Positions 1-7,160 of a DNA stretch of 20,148 nucleotides are shown piece after piece. The position numbers and the translations under genes were made by a program. Below the pieces are notes generated by a model, which was not told the origin of the DNA, did no database searches, and worked only from the letters and a program-made list of their open reading frames with translations. This DNA is from a virus, in the IMG/VR virus record IMGVR_UViG_3300010148_000172, positions 1 through 20,148 of that record; one strand, given 5' to 3'. Every line of letters starts with the position of its first letter. Position 1 is the stretch's first letter.

Positions 1-27
1 ACTAAGCGGCGAAACTTGGCAAAATGA
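1..27 (+). CDS. C-terminal end of an upstream gene (partial)
   Basis: Reading from base 1 in frame 1 gives eight codons (TKRRNLAK) and a TGA at 25-27. The stop overlaps the portal ATG at 24 as ATGA, the same junction type used at other gene boundaries here, so this is probably the end of a real gene cut by the window edge. Too little is present to say what it encodes; a head or packaging gene would be expected next to a portal gene. Confidence 0.45.
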   Translation, partial: TKRRNLAK

Positions 28-2030
28 AGAATAGACTACTAAATATACAGTTACAAAACGAAGTACAGCCTACAGTAACAGAAATAGGCGGTTTAGATTG
101 GGTACAATATGGCGACGGTAAGTATAAGAATTGCTACCCTCAATACCTTATAGAACTGTATAACAATAGCGCTACACACGCGGCTGTAGTTAACGCTACT
201 GCAGCTATGATAGCAGGCGAAGAATTGTTAGTAGAAGAAACAAAAGATTTACAGCAATACGTAGCGCTTAAAAAGATTATGGCTAACGTCGGCGACGGTC
301 AGACATTACACGAATTAATTACTAAAATATCTTTTGACTTAAAGCTACAGGGCGCTTACGCACTTAATATTATTTGGTCTAAAGATAAAACTAAGATAGC
401 AGCTATACACCATATACCTGTAGAACAAGTTAGAGTAGGTAAACCTAACGAAGACGGCAAAGTAACAGAATACTATATAAGTCCAGATTGGAAACAATAC
501 AGACGAAAAGAATACGCACCGCAGCGTATAGCAGCATATAGCGCAGAAGACAGGACAGAAGCTAGTCAGTTATTATACACAGGTTTATATAGTCCTGCTA
601 TGGAATTATACTATACACCTGACTACGTAGCTTCTACAAATTGGGTACAGATAGATAACCTTACTTCTGACTTTCACTTAAACAATATAAGTAACGGATT
701 TTCAGGTAGTTACTTTATTAACTTTGCAAACGGTATACCAACACCTGAAGAAAGAAGACAGATAGAAAAACAAATAACAGATAAACATAGCGGAACTAAC
801 AACGCAGGTAAATTTGTTTTAAGCTTCAGCGACGACGCAAATAGCAAGCCTGAAATAATACCTATACAGGTAAGTAACGCAGATAAACAGTATACAGTAT
901 TAAACGAATTATGTATACAGAATATAATGATAGGACACCGCGTAACTTCGCCTATGCTATTAGGAGTGAAGACAGAAGGGCAGCTAGGAGGGCGTAGCGA
1001 ACTTCTACAAGCACACGAACTGTATAATAATAGCGTAATAACACCTTTTCAAAATATTGTCTTAAAAACGCTTAAAAAGCTTTTAGCGGTAAACGGTATT
1101 ACTTTACCTATATCTATTAAGAATAACAAACCTTTAGATAGCGTGTTTGACGCAGAAACACTAAAAGAAGTTTTAACGCAGGACGAGTTAAGACAACAGT
1201 TAGGATTTGAGCCTTTGTCTGTTTCTGCAAGCAACGAAACTACAGACGCTATAAGTACTATAAGTCCTTTAGTAGCTACTAAAGTTTTAGACAATATGAG
1301 CCAAGAAGAAATACGTAGTCTTATTGGTTTAGATACTACCAAAGAACAAAAACAAGCTATTAAAGATGCGCAAAACGTAGAAGAAGTAGCTTTCTGTGCA
1401 AATCACGAAGACGTAGAAACACCTACAGACCAAGAAATGATTTGGTACATGGATAGTATAAGCGAAACAGAAGACGACCTGTTAAGTCAAGGCTACGAAT
1501 TAGTAGAAGAAGAAGACGTAGAAGAAGACGAAGCTAACTATAACTTCGCAGCTAACACTTCTGCTATAAAACCTACAGGTTTAGATAGTAAAAGTAGAAG
1601 GGCAGACGGTAAATTTTTTAAGATACGCTACGTATACAGACCTTTAACATTAAAAGACAATAGCCGCGAATTTTGTAAACACATGGTAAACAATCACGCG
1701 GAAAGCTTGTTTAGACGCGAAGACATTAGCACAATGTCTAGTAAAAAAGCTAACGGCGATTTCGGTTTTTACGACATATTCAAATTTAAGGGTAGGTTTA
1801 ATTGCTCGCATTATTGGCGTAGACGTACTTATGTACTACGTACAGCTAAAAGACGTACTGTTATAGACGGTAAAGTGTACGAAAAAGGCGACAAATTACC
1901 TGACTTAGCAAAAAACTACAAAAGTATTACTACTGCAGTAGCAGACGGCACTAGAATACCAACAAAAACAAGCGACGAAAACATAGCAGGCAAACGTAAC
2001 AAACAAGTAGGTAAAGGATATATAGAATAA
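24..2030 (+). CDS. Phage portal protein with fused C-terminal minor-head-like domain
   Basis: This is the portal, the dodecameric ring at the capsid vertex through which DNA is packaged and ejected and to which the tail attaches. The first roughly 420 residues have the typical pattern of Bacteroidota phage portals: an N-terminal segment where the chain is described as a polypeptide filling a vertex, a middle segment with NGFSGSYFINFANG and PTPEERRQIE, and then ITSPMLLG-like and GGRSELLQAHELYNN segments near residues 300-345. A long acidic linker (about 455-525) leads to a C-terminal domain (about 530-668) with RADGKFFKIRYVY, SREFCKHM and a NCSHYWRRR motif near 592-600. That domain resembles the C-terminal half of MuF/minor head proteins. 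At 668 aa it is longer than a plain portal. The next gene starts on its stop codon (TAATG at 2028-2032). Family assignment is from recalled sequence pattern; the fusion interpretation is less certain. Confidence 0.82.
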   Translation: MKNRLLNIQLQNEVQPTVTEIGGLDWVQYGDGKYKNCYPQYLIELYNNSATHAAVVNATAAMIAGEELLVEETKDLQQYVALKKIMANVGDGQTLHELITKISFDLKLQGAYALNIIWSKDKTKIAAIHHIPVEQVRVGKPNEDGKVTEYYISPDWKQYRRKEYAPQRIAAYSAEDRTEASQLLYTGLYSPAMELYYTPDYVASTNWVQIDNLTSDFHLNNISNGFSGSYFINFANGIPTPEERRQIEKQITDKHSGTNNAGKFVLSFSDDANSKPEIIPIQVSNADKQYTVLNELCIQNIMIGHRVTSPMLLGVKTEGQLGGRSELLQAHELYNNSVITPFQNIVLKTLKKLLAVNGITLPISIKNNKPLDSVFDAETLKEVLTQDELRQQLGFEPLSVSASNETTDAISTISPLVATKVLDNMSQEEIRSLIGLDTTKEQKQAIKDAQNVEEVAFCANHEDVETPTDQEMIWYMDSISETEDDLLSQGYELVEEEDVEEDEANYNFAANTSAIKPTGLDSKSRRADGKFFKIRYVYRPLTLKDNSREFCKHMVNNHAESLFRREDISTMSSKKANGDFGFYDIFKFKGRFNCSHYWRRRTYVLRTAKRRTVIDGKVYEKGDKLPDLAKNYKSITTAVADGTRIPTKTSDENIAGKRNKQVGKGYIE

Positions 2031-2608
2031 TGGCAGTACTATTTATAAGCGAAGACACGATAAAGAAGTCTACTACTATTAACGGTAACGTAGACGCAGA
2101 ATTATTGTTACCATACATTAAGGTAGCGCAGGACATACATATAACTAACCTGTTAGGTACAGATTTATACGATAAGTTGGCTGCTTTGATTACTGCAGGT
2201 ACTATGGCGGCTGGAGAAAACGACGATTACGAAACACTTATAGACACTTACGTACAGCCTGTGTTAATACATTACAGCCTATACGAATGTTTGCCGTTTT
2301 TATCTTACAAAATTATGAACAAAGACATAGTACGTAAGATTAGCGAAACGTCAAGCGCAGCATCTTTAGAAGACATTAAGTATATGCGCGATATAGTGTT
2401 AAATACTGCAGAATACTACGCACAAAGACTAGTAGACTACTTGCGTAATAATACAAAAAAGTACGCAGAATATAATAGCAATAGTGGCGCAGACATAAGT
2501 CCTTCTAAACAAGCTTACTTTAGCGGTATGCAGTTAGGCGACGACATGCAAAAGACAACTAGAATAACACTAAGACACTTTTTAACGCCTGACATATCGC
2601 CTTACTAG
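2030..2608 (+). CDS. Head-tail connector / adaptor protein (DUF6712-like)
   Basis: This 192-residue, mostly alpha-helical protein resembles the gp6-like head-tail connectors that bind beneath the portal. Near residues 28-50 it has YIKVAQDIHITNLLG followed by GTDLYDKL, the hallmark of the DUF6712-type family common in Bacteroidota phages. It then has a long loop, a helix around YVQPVLIHYSLYECLPF, and a tyrosine-rich C-terminal helix (YYAQRLVDYLRNN). Its place directly after the portal, with a TAATG overlap, agrees with a head-completion role. It would act in the assembling virion, closing the capsid and presenting a site for the tail. The stop overlaps the next small ORF as TAGTG. Confidence 0.7.
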   Translation: MAVLFISEDTIKKSTTINGNVDAELLLPYIKVAQDIHITNLLGTDLYDKLAALITAGTMAAGENDDYETLIDTYVQPVLIHYSLYECLPFLSYKIMNKDIVRKISETSSAASLEDIKYMRDIVLNTAEYYAQRLVDYLRNNTKKYAEYNSNSGADISPSKQAYFSGMQLGDDMQKTTRITLRHFLTPDISPY

Positions 2609-2697
2609 TGAGTAAAAGAAAAACATACAAACCAAAACCGCAAAACACAGTAAAGTTAAAACAGTATTTAGATAAAAAACAATGCAAAAAACAATAA
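2608..2697 (+). CDS. Small basic ORF, 29 aa, unknown
   Basis: A GTG at 2608 overlaps the connector's TAG (TAGTG). It opens a 29-codon frame beginning (M)SKRKTYKPKP and ending at TAA 2695-2697, overlapping the start of the next gene by 16 bases. The product is strongly basic, with about a third Lys or Arg, and has no recognisable domain. The reason to believe it is translated is that it exactly bridges the gap between two genes in a genome where almost every junction is a stop/start overlap, and the same TAGTG junction starts two other genes here. It may be a structural micropeptide or simply a translational coupler. I cannot assign a function. Confidence 0.4.
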   Translation: MSKRKTYKPKPQNTVKLKQYLDKKQCKKQ

Positions 2698-3710
2698 CAT
2701 TACTTTTTATACTATGTGCTTTTACTGCAGAAGCACAAATAAAAAAGCTGTTCAAATTTTCTACATTTTACATAGCGTCTAACGGCGGCACGTCATTATC
2801 TGACAAAGACGTATACAGCGTTTCTAACGAACTTTCTAAAGAAGTAATACAAACACCCTACGACTACAGCTTAACTGCAGGTATACGTAAGATAAAGCGT
2901 TTTCAATACGAAGGCAGTACGCCTTTCAAAGACGGTACAGAAAGCGCCTACGGCGACGGCGCTACAGTTGGGCGTAACCCTTTCGAATACTTGTTCGAAA
3001 TAGACTACAGAAGACAGGAAGGCGTAGAATACATAGACCAAAACCATTTTCTTAGATATGTAAAAACAAAATGGTTATCTAAAATAGAATATGTTAAAGA
3101 CGGTTTTGCAGACATAGAGTATTTTCAGTCTTCGCAAAGGTTACGTATAAGAGGTAATAAGAAACTGTCTTTTAATATAGGCGCAATACAAAGACTATCA
3201 GAGCCTTACGGCTATAACCCTTTAGAAGAATGGCTGTTAGATAACGGTAACCTACACTATACATACTTAGCAATACAAGAAGGCTACAGCGTAGACGTTA
3301 ACGCGTCAGAATACAAAAACCCTGCAGGCGAAATAGTAGCTACAAGTACTGACGTATGGCAGCAAGTCGTAATACCTAGCGTGTTATCTGACTATGTGCA
3401 AAGAAAACGTAACGAGTTAGCTAACCAATGGGTACACTCTTTAGTGTTAGGCTTTGATTACTACACATACAGCAAAAAGTTTTGGTTGCATACTTGGGCA
3501 AACTTCATGCCTTATCATTACGACGACGGCGGACAATATACATACCATAACTTTAACAATAACGAACAATGGTACGACTATAGCGGCGGACTTATACTAG
3601 GCTGTAAGCTTAACAAAAATCTAGGCGCTTTTGTAGAAGGTAGATATAACAACTATTGGTCTAAAGAATGGTACGACTATAAAATAGGAATTAATTACAT
3701 AATATTTTAA
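2682..3710 (+). CDS. Predicted exported outer-membrane beta-barrel-like protein
   Basis: This 342-residue protein starts with a clear Sec signal peptide (MQKTITLLFILCAFTAEA, probable cut after Ala18). The mature part is rich in Tyr, Trp and Phe, with alternating polar/hydrophobic stretches typical of beta strands (for example KFWLHTWANFMPY and YSGGLILGCKL, then LGAFVEGRYNNYW). It ends in YDYKIGINYIIF. A C-terminal strand closing with aromatic Phe is the signal recognised by the BAM machinery in Gram-negative outer-membrane proteins. These are direct observations; that it folds as a barrel in the host outer membrane is inferred. I do not recognise a named family. It is not an obvious virion protein because of the signal peptide. 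Possible roles are superinfection exclusion, receptor masking or envelope permeability. Codon usage matches neighbouring phage genes, so it is not a very recent import. Confidence 0.6.
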   Translation: MQKTITLLFILCAFTAEAQIKKLFKFSTFYIASNGGTSLSDKDVYSVSNELSKEVIQTPYDYSLTAGIRKIKRFQYEGSTPFKDGTESAYGDGATVGRNPFEYLFEIDYRRQEGVEYIDQNHFLRYVKTKWLSKIEYVKDGFADIEYFQSSQRLRIRGNKKLSFNIGAIQRLSEPYGYNPLEEWLLDNGNLHYTYLAIQEGYSVDVNASEYKNPAGEIVATSTDVWQQVVIPSVLSDYVQRKRNELANQWVHSLVLGFDYYTYSKKFWLHTWANFMPYHYDDGGQYTYHNFNNNEQWYDYSGGLILGCKLNKNLGAFVEGRYNNYWSKEWYDYKIGINYIIF

Positions 3711-3711
3711 C

Positions 3712-3795
3712 ATGAAAACTATTTGTAACATTATTAGCTTTTTAACTTTTGGTAAAATCTGTTTTAATAAGTGCGAAAAAAAGTGTAAAAAATGA
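3712..3795 (+). CDS. Cys-rich micropeptide, 27 aa
   Basis: An ATG one base after the preceding stop opens 27 codons (MKTICNIISFLTFGKIC... then a Lys/Cys-rich tail), ending in TGA 3793-3795 that overlaps the next ATG as ATGA. It has a hydrophobic segment at about residues 4-17 and four Cys, two of them in a basic C-terminal tail. It could be a tiny membrane or exported peptide. The tight packing between two genes and the ATGA junction are the main evidence that it is translated; there is no family match I can recall. Confidence 0.4.
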   Translation: MKTICNIISFLTFGKICFNKCEKKCKK

Positions 3796-4064
3796 AAGAG
3801 TTAAACGAAGAAACATCATTCAAAATAAGTATAAAAACTTTAGGCGGTATAGCCGCTTTAATTTTTACGCTTGTAGGTATGTGGTTTACGCTACAAGGCG
3901 ATATAGCAGAAGCTAAAGAATTGCCTAAACCTGAAATTTCTAAAATGGAATTTGATATGAAAGACGTTAATATAAGACAGTCTATTAAGAACACAGAGCG
4001 TAACGTAGAAAAACTAGAAGAAAGAATGATTAGAATGGAGGATAAAATAGACGCTTTAAGATAA
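3792..4064 (+). CDS. Membrane-anchored coiled-coil protein (holin/spanin-like accessory candidate)
   Basis: The 90-residue product has a charged N-terminus and one clear transmembrane segment at about residues 17-36 (LGGIAALIFTLVGMWFTLQG). After this come a short linker with ELPKPEIS and a C-terminal amphipathic helix (about 58-90: NTERNVEKLEERMIRMEDKI) with heptad spacing typical of a coiled coil. Small proteins with this architecture are found near lysis genes (compare XhlA-like hemolysin and inner-membrane spanin subunits), but the arrangement here is TM first, coiled coil last. It most likely sits in the inner membrane with the coiled coil in the periplasm. It is embedded in the exported-protein cassette by ATGA upstream and TAATG downstream. 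A lysis role is an inference. Confidence 0.5.
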   Translation: MKELNEETSFKISIKTLGGIAALIFTLVGMWFTLQGDIAEAKELPKPEISKMEFDMKDVNIRQSIKNTERNVEKLEERMIRMEDKIDALR

Positions 4065-4387
4065 TGAAAGCGCTTTTAACTATACTAGCTTTACTTGTTA
4101 ACACAGTAGCGCTATGTCAAATAAAAGCAGTACACTTTAACGCAGAATGGAACGAGCAGAACAACGTAGAATGGTTTAACAAACTAAGCGACTGCAATAA
4201 AAAATCTTTAACTATCGACGGTAACGACCTACAACAAAAACACCAAATAGCAATAGTACCTACTATAATTATATTTAACGATAACGAAGAAGTAAAACGT
4301 TTTCAGGCAGATATAAGTTTCAAAATGCCTGCTACTAAAAACGATATACAGGAATTTATAGATAACCTTATAATGTCTGAATTTTAA
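4064..4387 (+). CDS. Exported thioredoxin-fold protein lacking the CXXC active site
   Basis: The 107-residue product has a signal peptide (MKALLTILALLVNTVALC, residues 1-18). A compact thioredoxin-like domain follows. A beta strand and loop read VHFNAEWNEQN at 23-33, where a catalytic thioredoxin would have WCxxC; here the position of the cysteine pair holds N-E-Q-N. The cis-proline loop is present as IVPTIIIFN (Pro66), followed by the usual strand and turn (NDNEEVKRFQ). Two lone Cys (18 and 44) cannot form the redox motif. It should therefore be exported to the periplasm but not act as a disulfide oxidoreductase; a binding or chaperone role is possible. It lies just before a protein with many cysteines, which makes its location interesting. 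Fold assignment is by pattern recognition, moderately sure. Confidence 0.6.
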   Translation: MKALLTILALLVNTVALCQIKAVHFNAEWNEQNNVEWFNKLSDCNKKSLTIDGNDLQQKHQIAIVPTIIIFNDNEEVKRFQADISFKMPATKNDIQEFIDNLIMSEF

Positions 4388-6246
4388 TGAATAGGTTTAC
4401 AAAGTTTTTATACGCTTTTATAATGGTAGCTGTATTTACAATAGCTACAGCTTTCGGACAATGTCCGCCTAACACGTGGTCGCTTTATGTTACTATAAAC
4501 CCTGACCAATACCCTGAAGAAACTTCTTGGTATATTATGACTTTCTTCGGCGATACACTTATGCAGGGCGGAACATACGAGAATATAGTAGACTATCAGC
4601 CGCAATACGCTAGCGCATGTGCGCCTATAGATAGTTTTTACTTTGTATTAGAAGACGAATACGGCGACGGTATAGCAGGTAGTTTATGGGGCGGTAACGA
4701 CGGTAGCGTATATATAACACAATGTCAAGACACTATTTGGCAATTACCCTTTAGCGACTTTGGCTACCAAATATACGACACTATATATACTTCTAACTGT
4801 CCGCCCCCCCCACCTGTTTACGGTTGCATGGATATAAACTATACAGAGTTTGATTTAGCAGCTACAGTAGATACAGGTATGTGCTATACACCTGTAGTAT
4901 TTGGCTGTACCGATACACTAGCTTTTAACTATTTAGAAACAGCTAACACAGATATAGATATAGATAGCTGTATGCACGAACTAGAGTTAACAGACTTAGC
5001 AGGTAACGGTTGGGCAGGTTCTAGTCTAAAGCTGCTACAAGCTACTAGCATAATACCGCCTTTTAACTTTGTAGATATAGGTACATACACACTACTAGAC
5101 GGCTTCGACACTACGTATTATATTGACCTTGCTGCAGGCTATCCTGTACAGGCAGTATTTGAAATTACAGCGCAGTCAGATTTTACGGCGGTACAATGCG
5201 GCTACAGTCTATACGCAGAAGACTACGTAGCAATAGATATAGAAGGCGGTTTTGTAAACCCTATACCGCCTTTTTTCCCTATAACAGGGCAGCCTTATTG
5301 CGGAAATAGTTGTATAGAAAAAACTTACGGCTGTATAGATAGCCTAGCTATAAACTATAACGACGCAGTAAATACAGACGACGGTAGCTGTTACTATAAC
5401 GCAGGCTGTACTAACCCTTTATACTTAGAATACGACGCAGCATACGACTACGACGACGGCACTTGCGCTACGCTAATAGTATTAGGTTGTATGGATAGCA
5501 CAGCATTAAACTATAACCCTTTAGCTAACGTAGAATTAGAGGGCAGTTGTATAGAGGTTATAGAAGGCTGTACTAACCAATTAGCCTTTAACTATAACCC
5601 TAACGCAAATGTAGAAGACGGTAGCTGTATACCTGTTATATACGGTTGTATAGACGCTACTATGTTTAACTATTGCGACACTTGTAACACAGATAACAAT
5701 AGCTGTATACCGTTCTATTATGGCTGCACAGACAGCACAGCGTTAAATTACGACTATAACGCAAACGCAGATAACGAAAGCTGTATATACCCTTACTACG
5801 GCTGTACTGACGTAACAGCAATTAACTACAATGTAGAAGCTAATATAGAAGACAGCACTTGTTACTATAGTGCAGACTGCGCAGTAGGCGATATATACTA
5901 CGTGCCTAACGAATGTTTTGAATGGGTGATAGAAGTAGATAACTATTGCTGCGATAACACTTGGGATAGCACCTGCGATTACTTATACGAATACTGTATA
6001 GACGGTTGGACGGGTACTACAGACGTACAAAATATAAGGTCTAGTATGTTTAACGTATACCCTAACCCTACAAAAGACAACGTATACTTTACAGATTTAG
6101 TAGACGTTGAGGTATACGATATGTTAGGTAAAAAGATAATAGACAAAAAGCAAGTAAACACTATAAAGTTAACAATCAATGGTTTATATCTTTTACACAT
6201 TGAATACAAAGGTGTAAAAATTATTAGTAAAATTAACAAACGTTAG
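4387..6246 (+). CDS. Large Cys-rich surface protein with nine GCxD repeats and a T9SS C-terminal sorting domain
   Basis: This 619-residue protein has a signal peptide at 1-24 ending ATAFG. Two beta-rich domains carry DEYGDGIAGS and LTDLAGNGWAGSS, motifs I associate with secreted marine Bacteroidota proteins. Nine repeats follow the pattern GCxD(x2)AxNY(x2)xAN(x)DDGSC: two near residues 144-195 and seven consecutively near 313-495. Next is a CCDNTWDSTC module near 520-531, and a C-terminal domain from about 555 beginning VYPNPTKDNVYF, then VYDMLGKK, GLYLLHI and ISKINKR. The last is the pattern of the type A sorting domain (TIGR04183-like), which directs proteins through the Type IX secretion system to the Bacteroidota cell surface. 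So the phage protein should be Sec-exported, cross the outer membrane by the host T9SS and be displayed or released. Most of the gene uses phage-like codons. It could be an adhesin, receptor mask or virion-release factor; function unknown. Confidence 0.78.
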   Translation: MNRFTKFLYAFIMVAVFTIATAFGQCPPNTWSLYVTINPDQYPEETSWYIMTFFGDTLMQGGTYENIVDYQPQYASACAPIDSFYFVLEDEYGDGIAGSLWGGNDGSVYITQCQDTIWQLPFSDFGYQIYDTIYTSNCPPPPPVYGCMDINYTEFDLAATVDTGMCYTPVVFGCTDTLAFNYLETANTDIDIDSCMHELELTDLAGNGWAGSSLKLLQATSIIPPFNFVDIGTYTLLDGFDTTYYIDLAAGYPVQAVFEITAQSDFTAVQCGYSLYAEDYVAIDIEGGFVNPIPPFFPITGQPYCGNSCIEKTYGCIDSLAINYNDAVNTDDGSCYYNAGCTNPLYLEYDAAYDYDDGTCATLIVLGCMDSTALNYNPLANVELEGSCIEVIEGCTNQLAFNYNPNANVEDGSCIPVIYGCIDATMFNYCDTCNTDNNSCIPFYYGCTDSTALNYDYNANADNESCIYPYYGCTDVTAINYNVEANIEDSTCYYSADCAVGDIYYVPNECFEWVIEVDNYCCDNTWDSTCDYLYEYCIDGWTGTTDVQNIRSSMFNVYPNPTKDNVYFTDLVDVEVYDMLGKKIIDKKQVNTIKLTINGLYLLHIEYKGVKIISKINKR

Positions 6247-6248
6247 TA

Positions 6249-6386
6249 ATGGCTAAGGGAGTTAGTTTTACATATAGAAAAAAACCAAAAGTTAAACGTA
6301 AAGGTATACATAGCAAAAACCGCAGTAGAACTAAAGGCGGTAAGCAGTATACTAAATTGTATAACCAACAAGGCAAAAAATGTTAA
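6249..6386 (+). CDS. Small basic protein, 45 aa
   Basis: An ATG two bases after the preceding stop opens a 45-codon frame beginning MAKGVSFTYRKKPKVKRKGI and ending at TAA 6384-6386, overlapping the next gene by 7 bases. About a third of the residues are Lys or Arg, with no hydrophobic core. Short proteins of this sort (MAKGVSF... then SKNRSRTKG) recur near late genes of Bacteroidota phages, so it is probably real. A nucleic-acid-binding or virion-internal role is possible, but nothing in the sequence proves one. Confidence 0.6.
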   Translation: MAKGVSFTYRKKPKVKRKGIHSKNRSRTKGGKQYTKLYNQQGKKC

Positions 6387-6754
6387 ACTACTTTAATTTT
6401 GAAGAATTTGATAGTCCTGACGAAATAGGTAGCGGTCTACCTAAGTCGCAAGGCGGACAAATGGATATAGAATTTTTACACAAACTAGACGAAGCTAGAA
6501 TGTTAGCAGGTACACCGTTTAAGATAACTAGCGGTTACCGTACAGAAGCACATAATAAAAAGGTAGGCGGCGTTAAAGGTAGCAGCCATACTAAAGGGTG
6601 CGCAGTAGACATAGCTGTAAATAGCGGTTTACAACGCAGCGCTATAGTTTGTGCGTTAATCAAAGCAGGCTTTACTAGACTAGGTATAGCTAAGACTTTC
6701 GTACACGTTGATTTAGATAAAGATAAACAAAACTCAATTTGGCTATATGCTTAA
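6380..6754 (+). CDS. Peptidase M15-type endolysin (peptidoglycan peptidase)
   Basis: This 124-residue enzyme belongs to the M15 zinc peptidase family (VanY/peptidase M15A type), which cuts peptide bonds in peptidoglycan stem peptides. SGYRT at 51-55 is followed by HNKKVGG, then SSHTKGCAVDI (68-78), with His70 and Asp77 as zinc ligands, and finally FVHVD (107-111), supplying the third ligand His109. The length is that of a minimal single-domain enzyme with no cell-wall-binding domain. It has no signal peptide, so it would need the holin encoded next to reach the wall. The holin gene overlaps it by 8 bases. It is the lysis enzyme of this phage in all likelihood; D-Ala-D-Ala versus L-Ala-D-Glu specificity cannot be told from sequence. 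Confidence 0.87.
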   Translation: MLNYFNFEEFDSPDEIGSGLPKSQGGQMDIEFLHKLDEARMLAGTPFKITSGYRTEAHNKKVGGVKGSSHTKGCAVDIAVNSGLQRSAIVCALIKAGFTRLGIAKTFVHVDLDKDKQNSIWLYA

Positions 6755-7160
6755 CAATATATTAGGTGGTATACTCGGTAAGGTTGTAGATAACGCCGAA
6801 GGTATACTAGACGAAATAATAACAACTGACGAAGAACGCGAAGCTGCAAAGCTACAGTTAAAGAAACTGTTACTAGAAGCTGAACGCGAAGCATTTAACA
6901 AAGAAGTAGAAGACCGTAAAGACGCTAGAAGCCTTTACAAAGACGACGCAATAATACAAAAGGTATTAGCTACACTATTTACTGTGGCGTATTTTGGTAT
7001 TACTTACGTTATGTTTAGCTACTTTGTTACAAAAAGTTTAGAACTAGGAGAATTTGAAATTAGTTTTATATCTACAATTTTTGGTGCTATGTCTAGTAAA
7101 GTAAATACTATAATAGACTTTTTCTTCGGCGGTGCATCAAAACAAAATGGCAAACAATAG
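6747..7160 (+). CDS. Holin, 3-TM superfamily type
   Basis: The 137-residue protein starts with a hydrophobic/amphipathic segment (MLNNILGGILGKVVDNAEG), then a long charged helix (about 28-66) rich in Glu, Lys and Arg. Two strong transmembrane segments lie at about 70-95 and 103-128, the second ending in IIDFFFGGASKQ. This layout, with the terminal DFFFG-S motif, is typical of the Holin_3TMs family (PF11351-like). Such proteins oligomerise in the inner membrane and release the endolysin at a set time. Position directly after the endolysin gene supports this. Start is ATG 6747, overlapping the endolysin stop. Confidence 0.8.
   Translation: MLNNILGGILGKVVDNAEGILDEIITTDEEREAAKLQLKKLLLEAEREAFNKEVEDRKDARSLYKDDAIIQKVLATLFTVAYFGITYVMFSYFVTKSLELGEFEISFISTIFGAMSSKVNTIIDFFFGGASKQNGKQ

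Noticed and set aside
1049-1342. Minus-strand open frame inside the portal gene
   Set aside because: Shadow of a well-supported + strand gene; no recognisable protein and no minus-strand gene is supported anywhere in the window.
4810-5880. Regularly spaced repeats suggesting a CRISPR or DNA repeat array
   Set aside because: The repetition is at protein level (GCxD...DDGSC); DNA copies are diverged and in frame within one gene.
7132-7146. GTG 7132 as start of the metallophosphoesterase
   Set aside because: ATG 7147 is in frame, has a better context and keeps all motifs.
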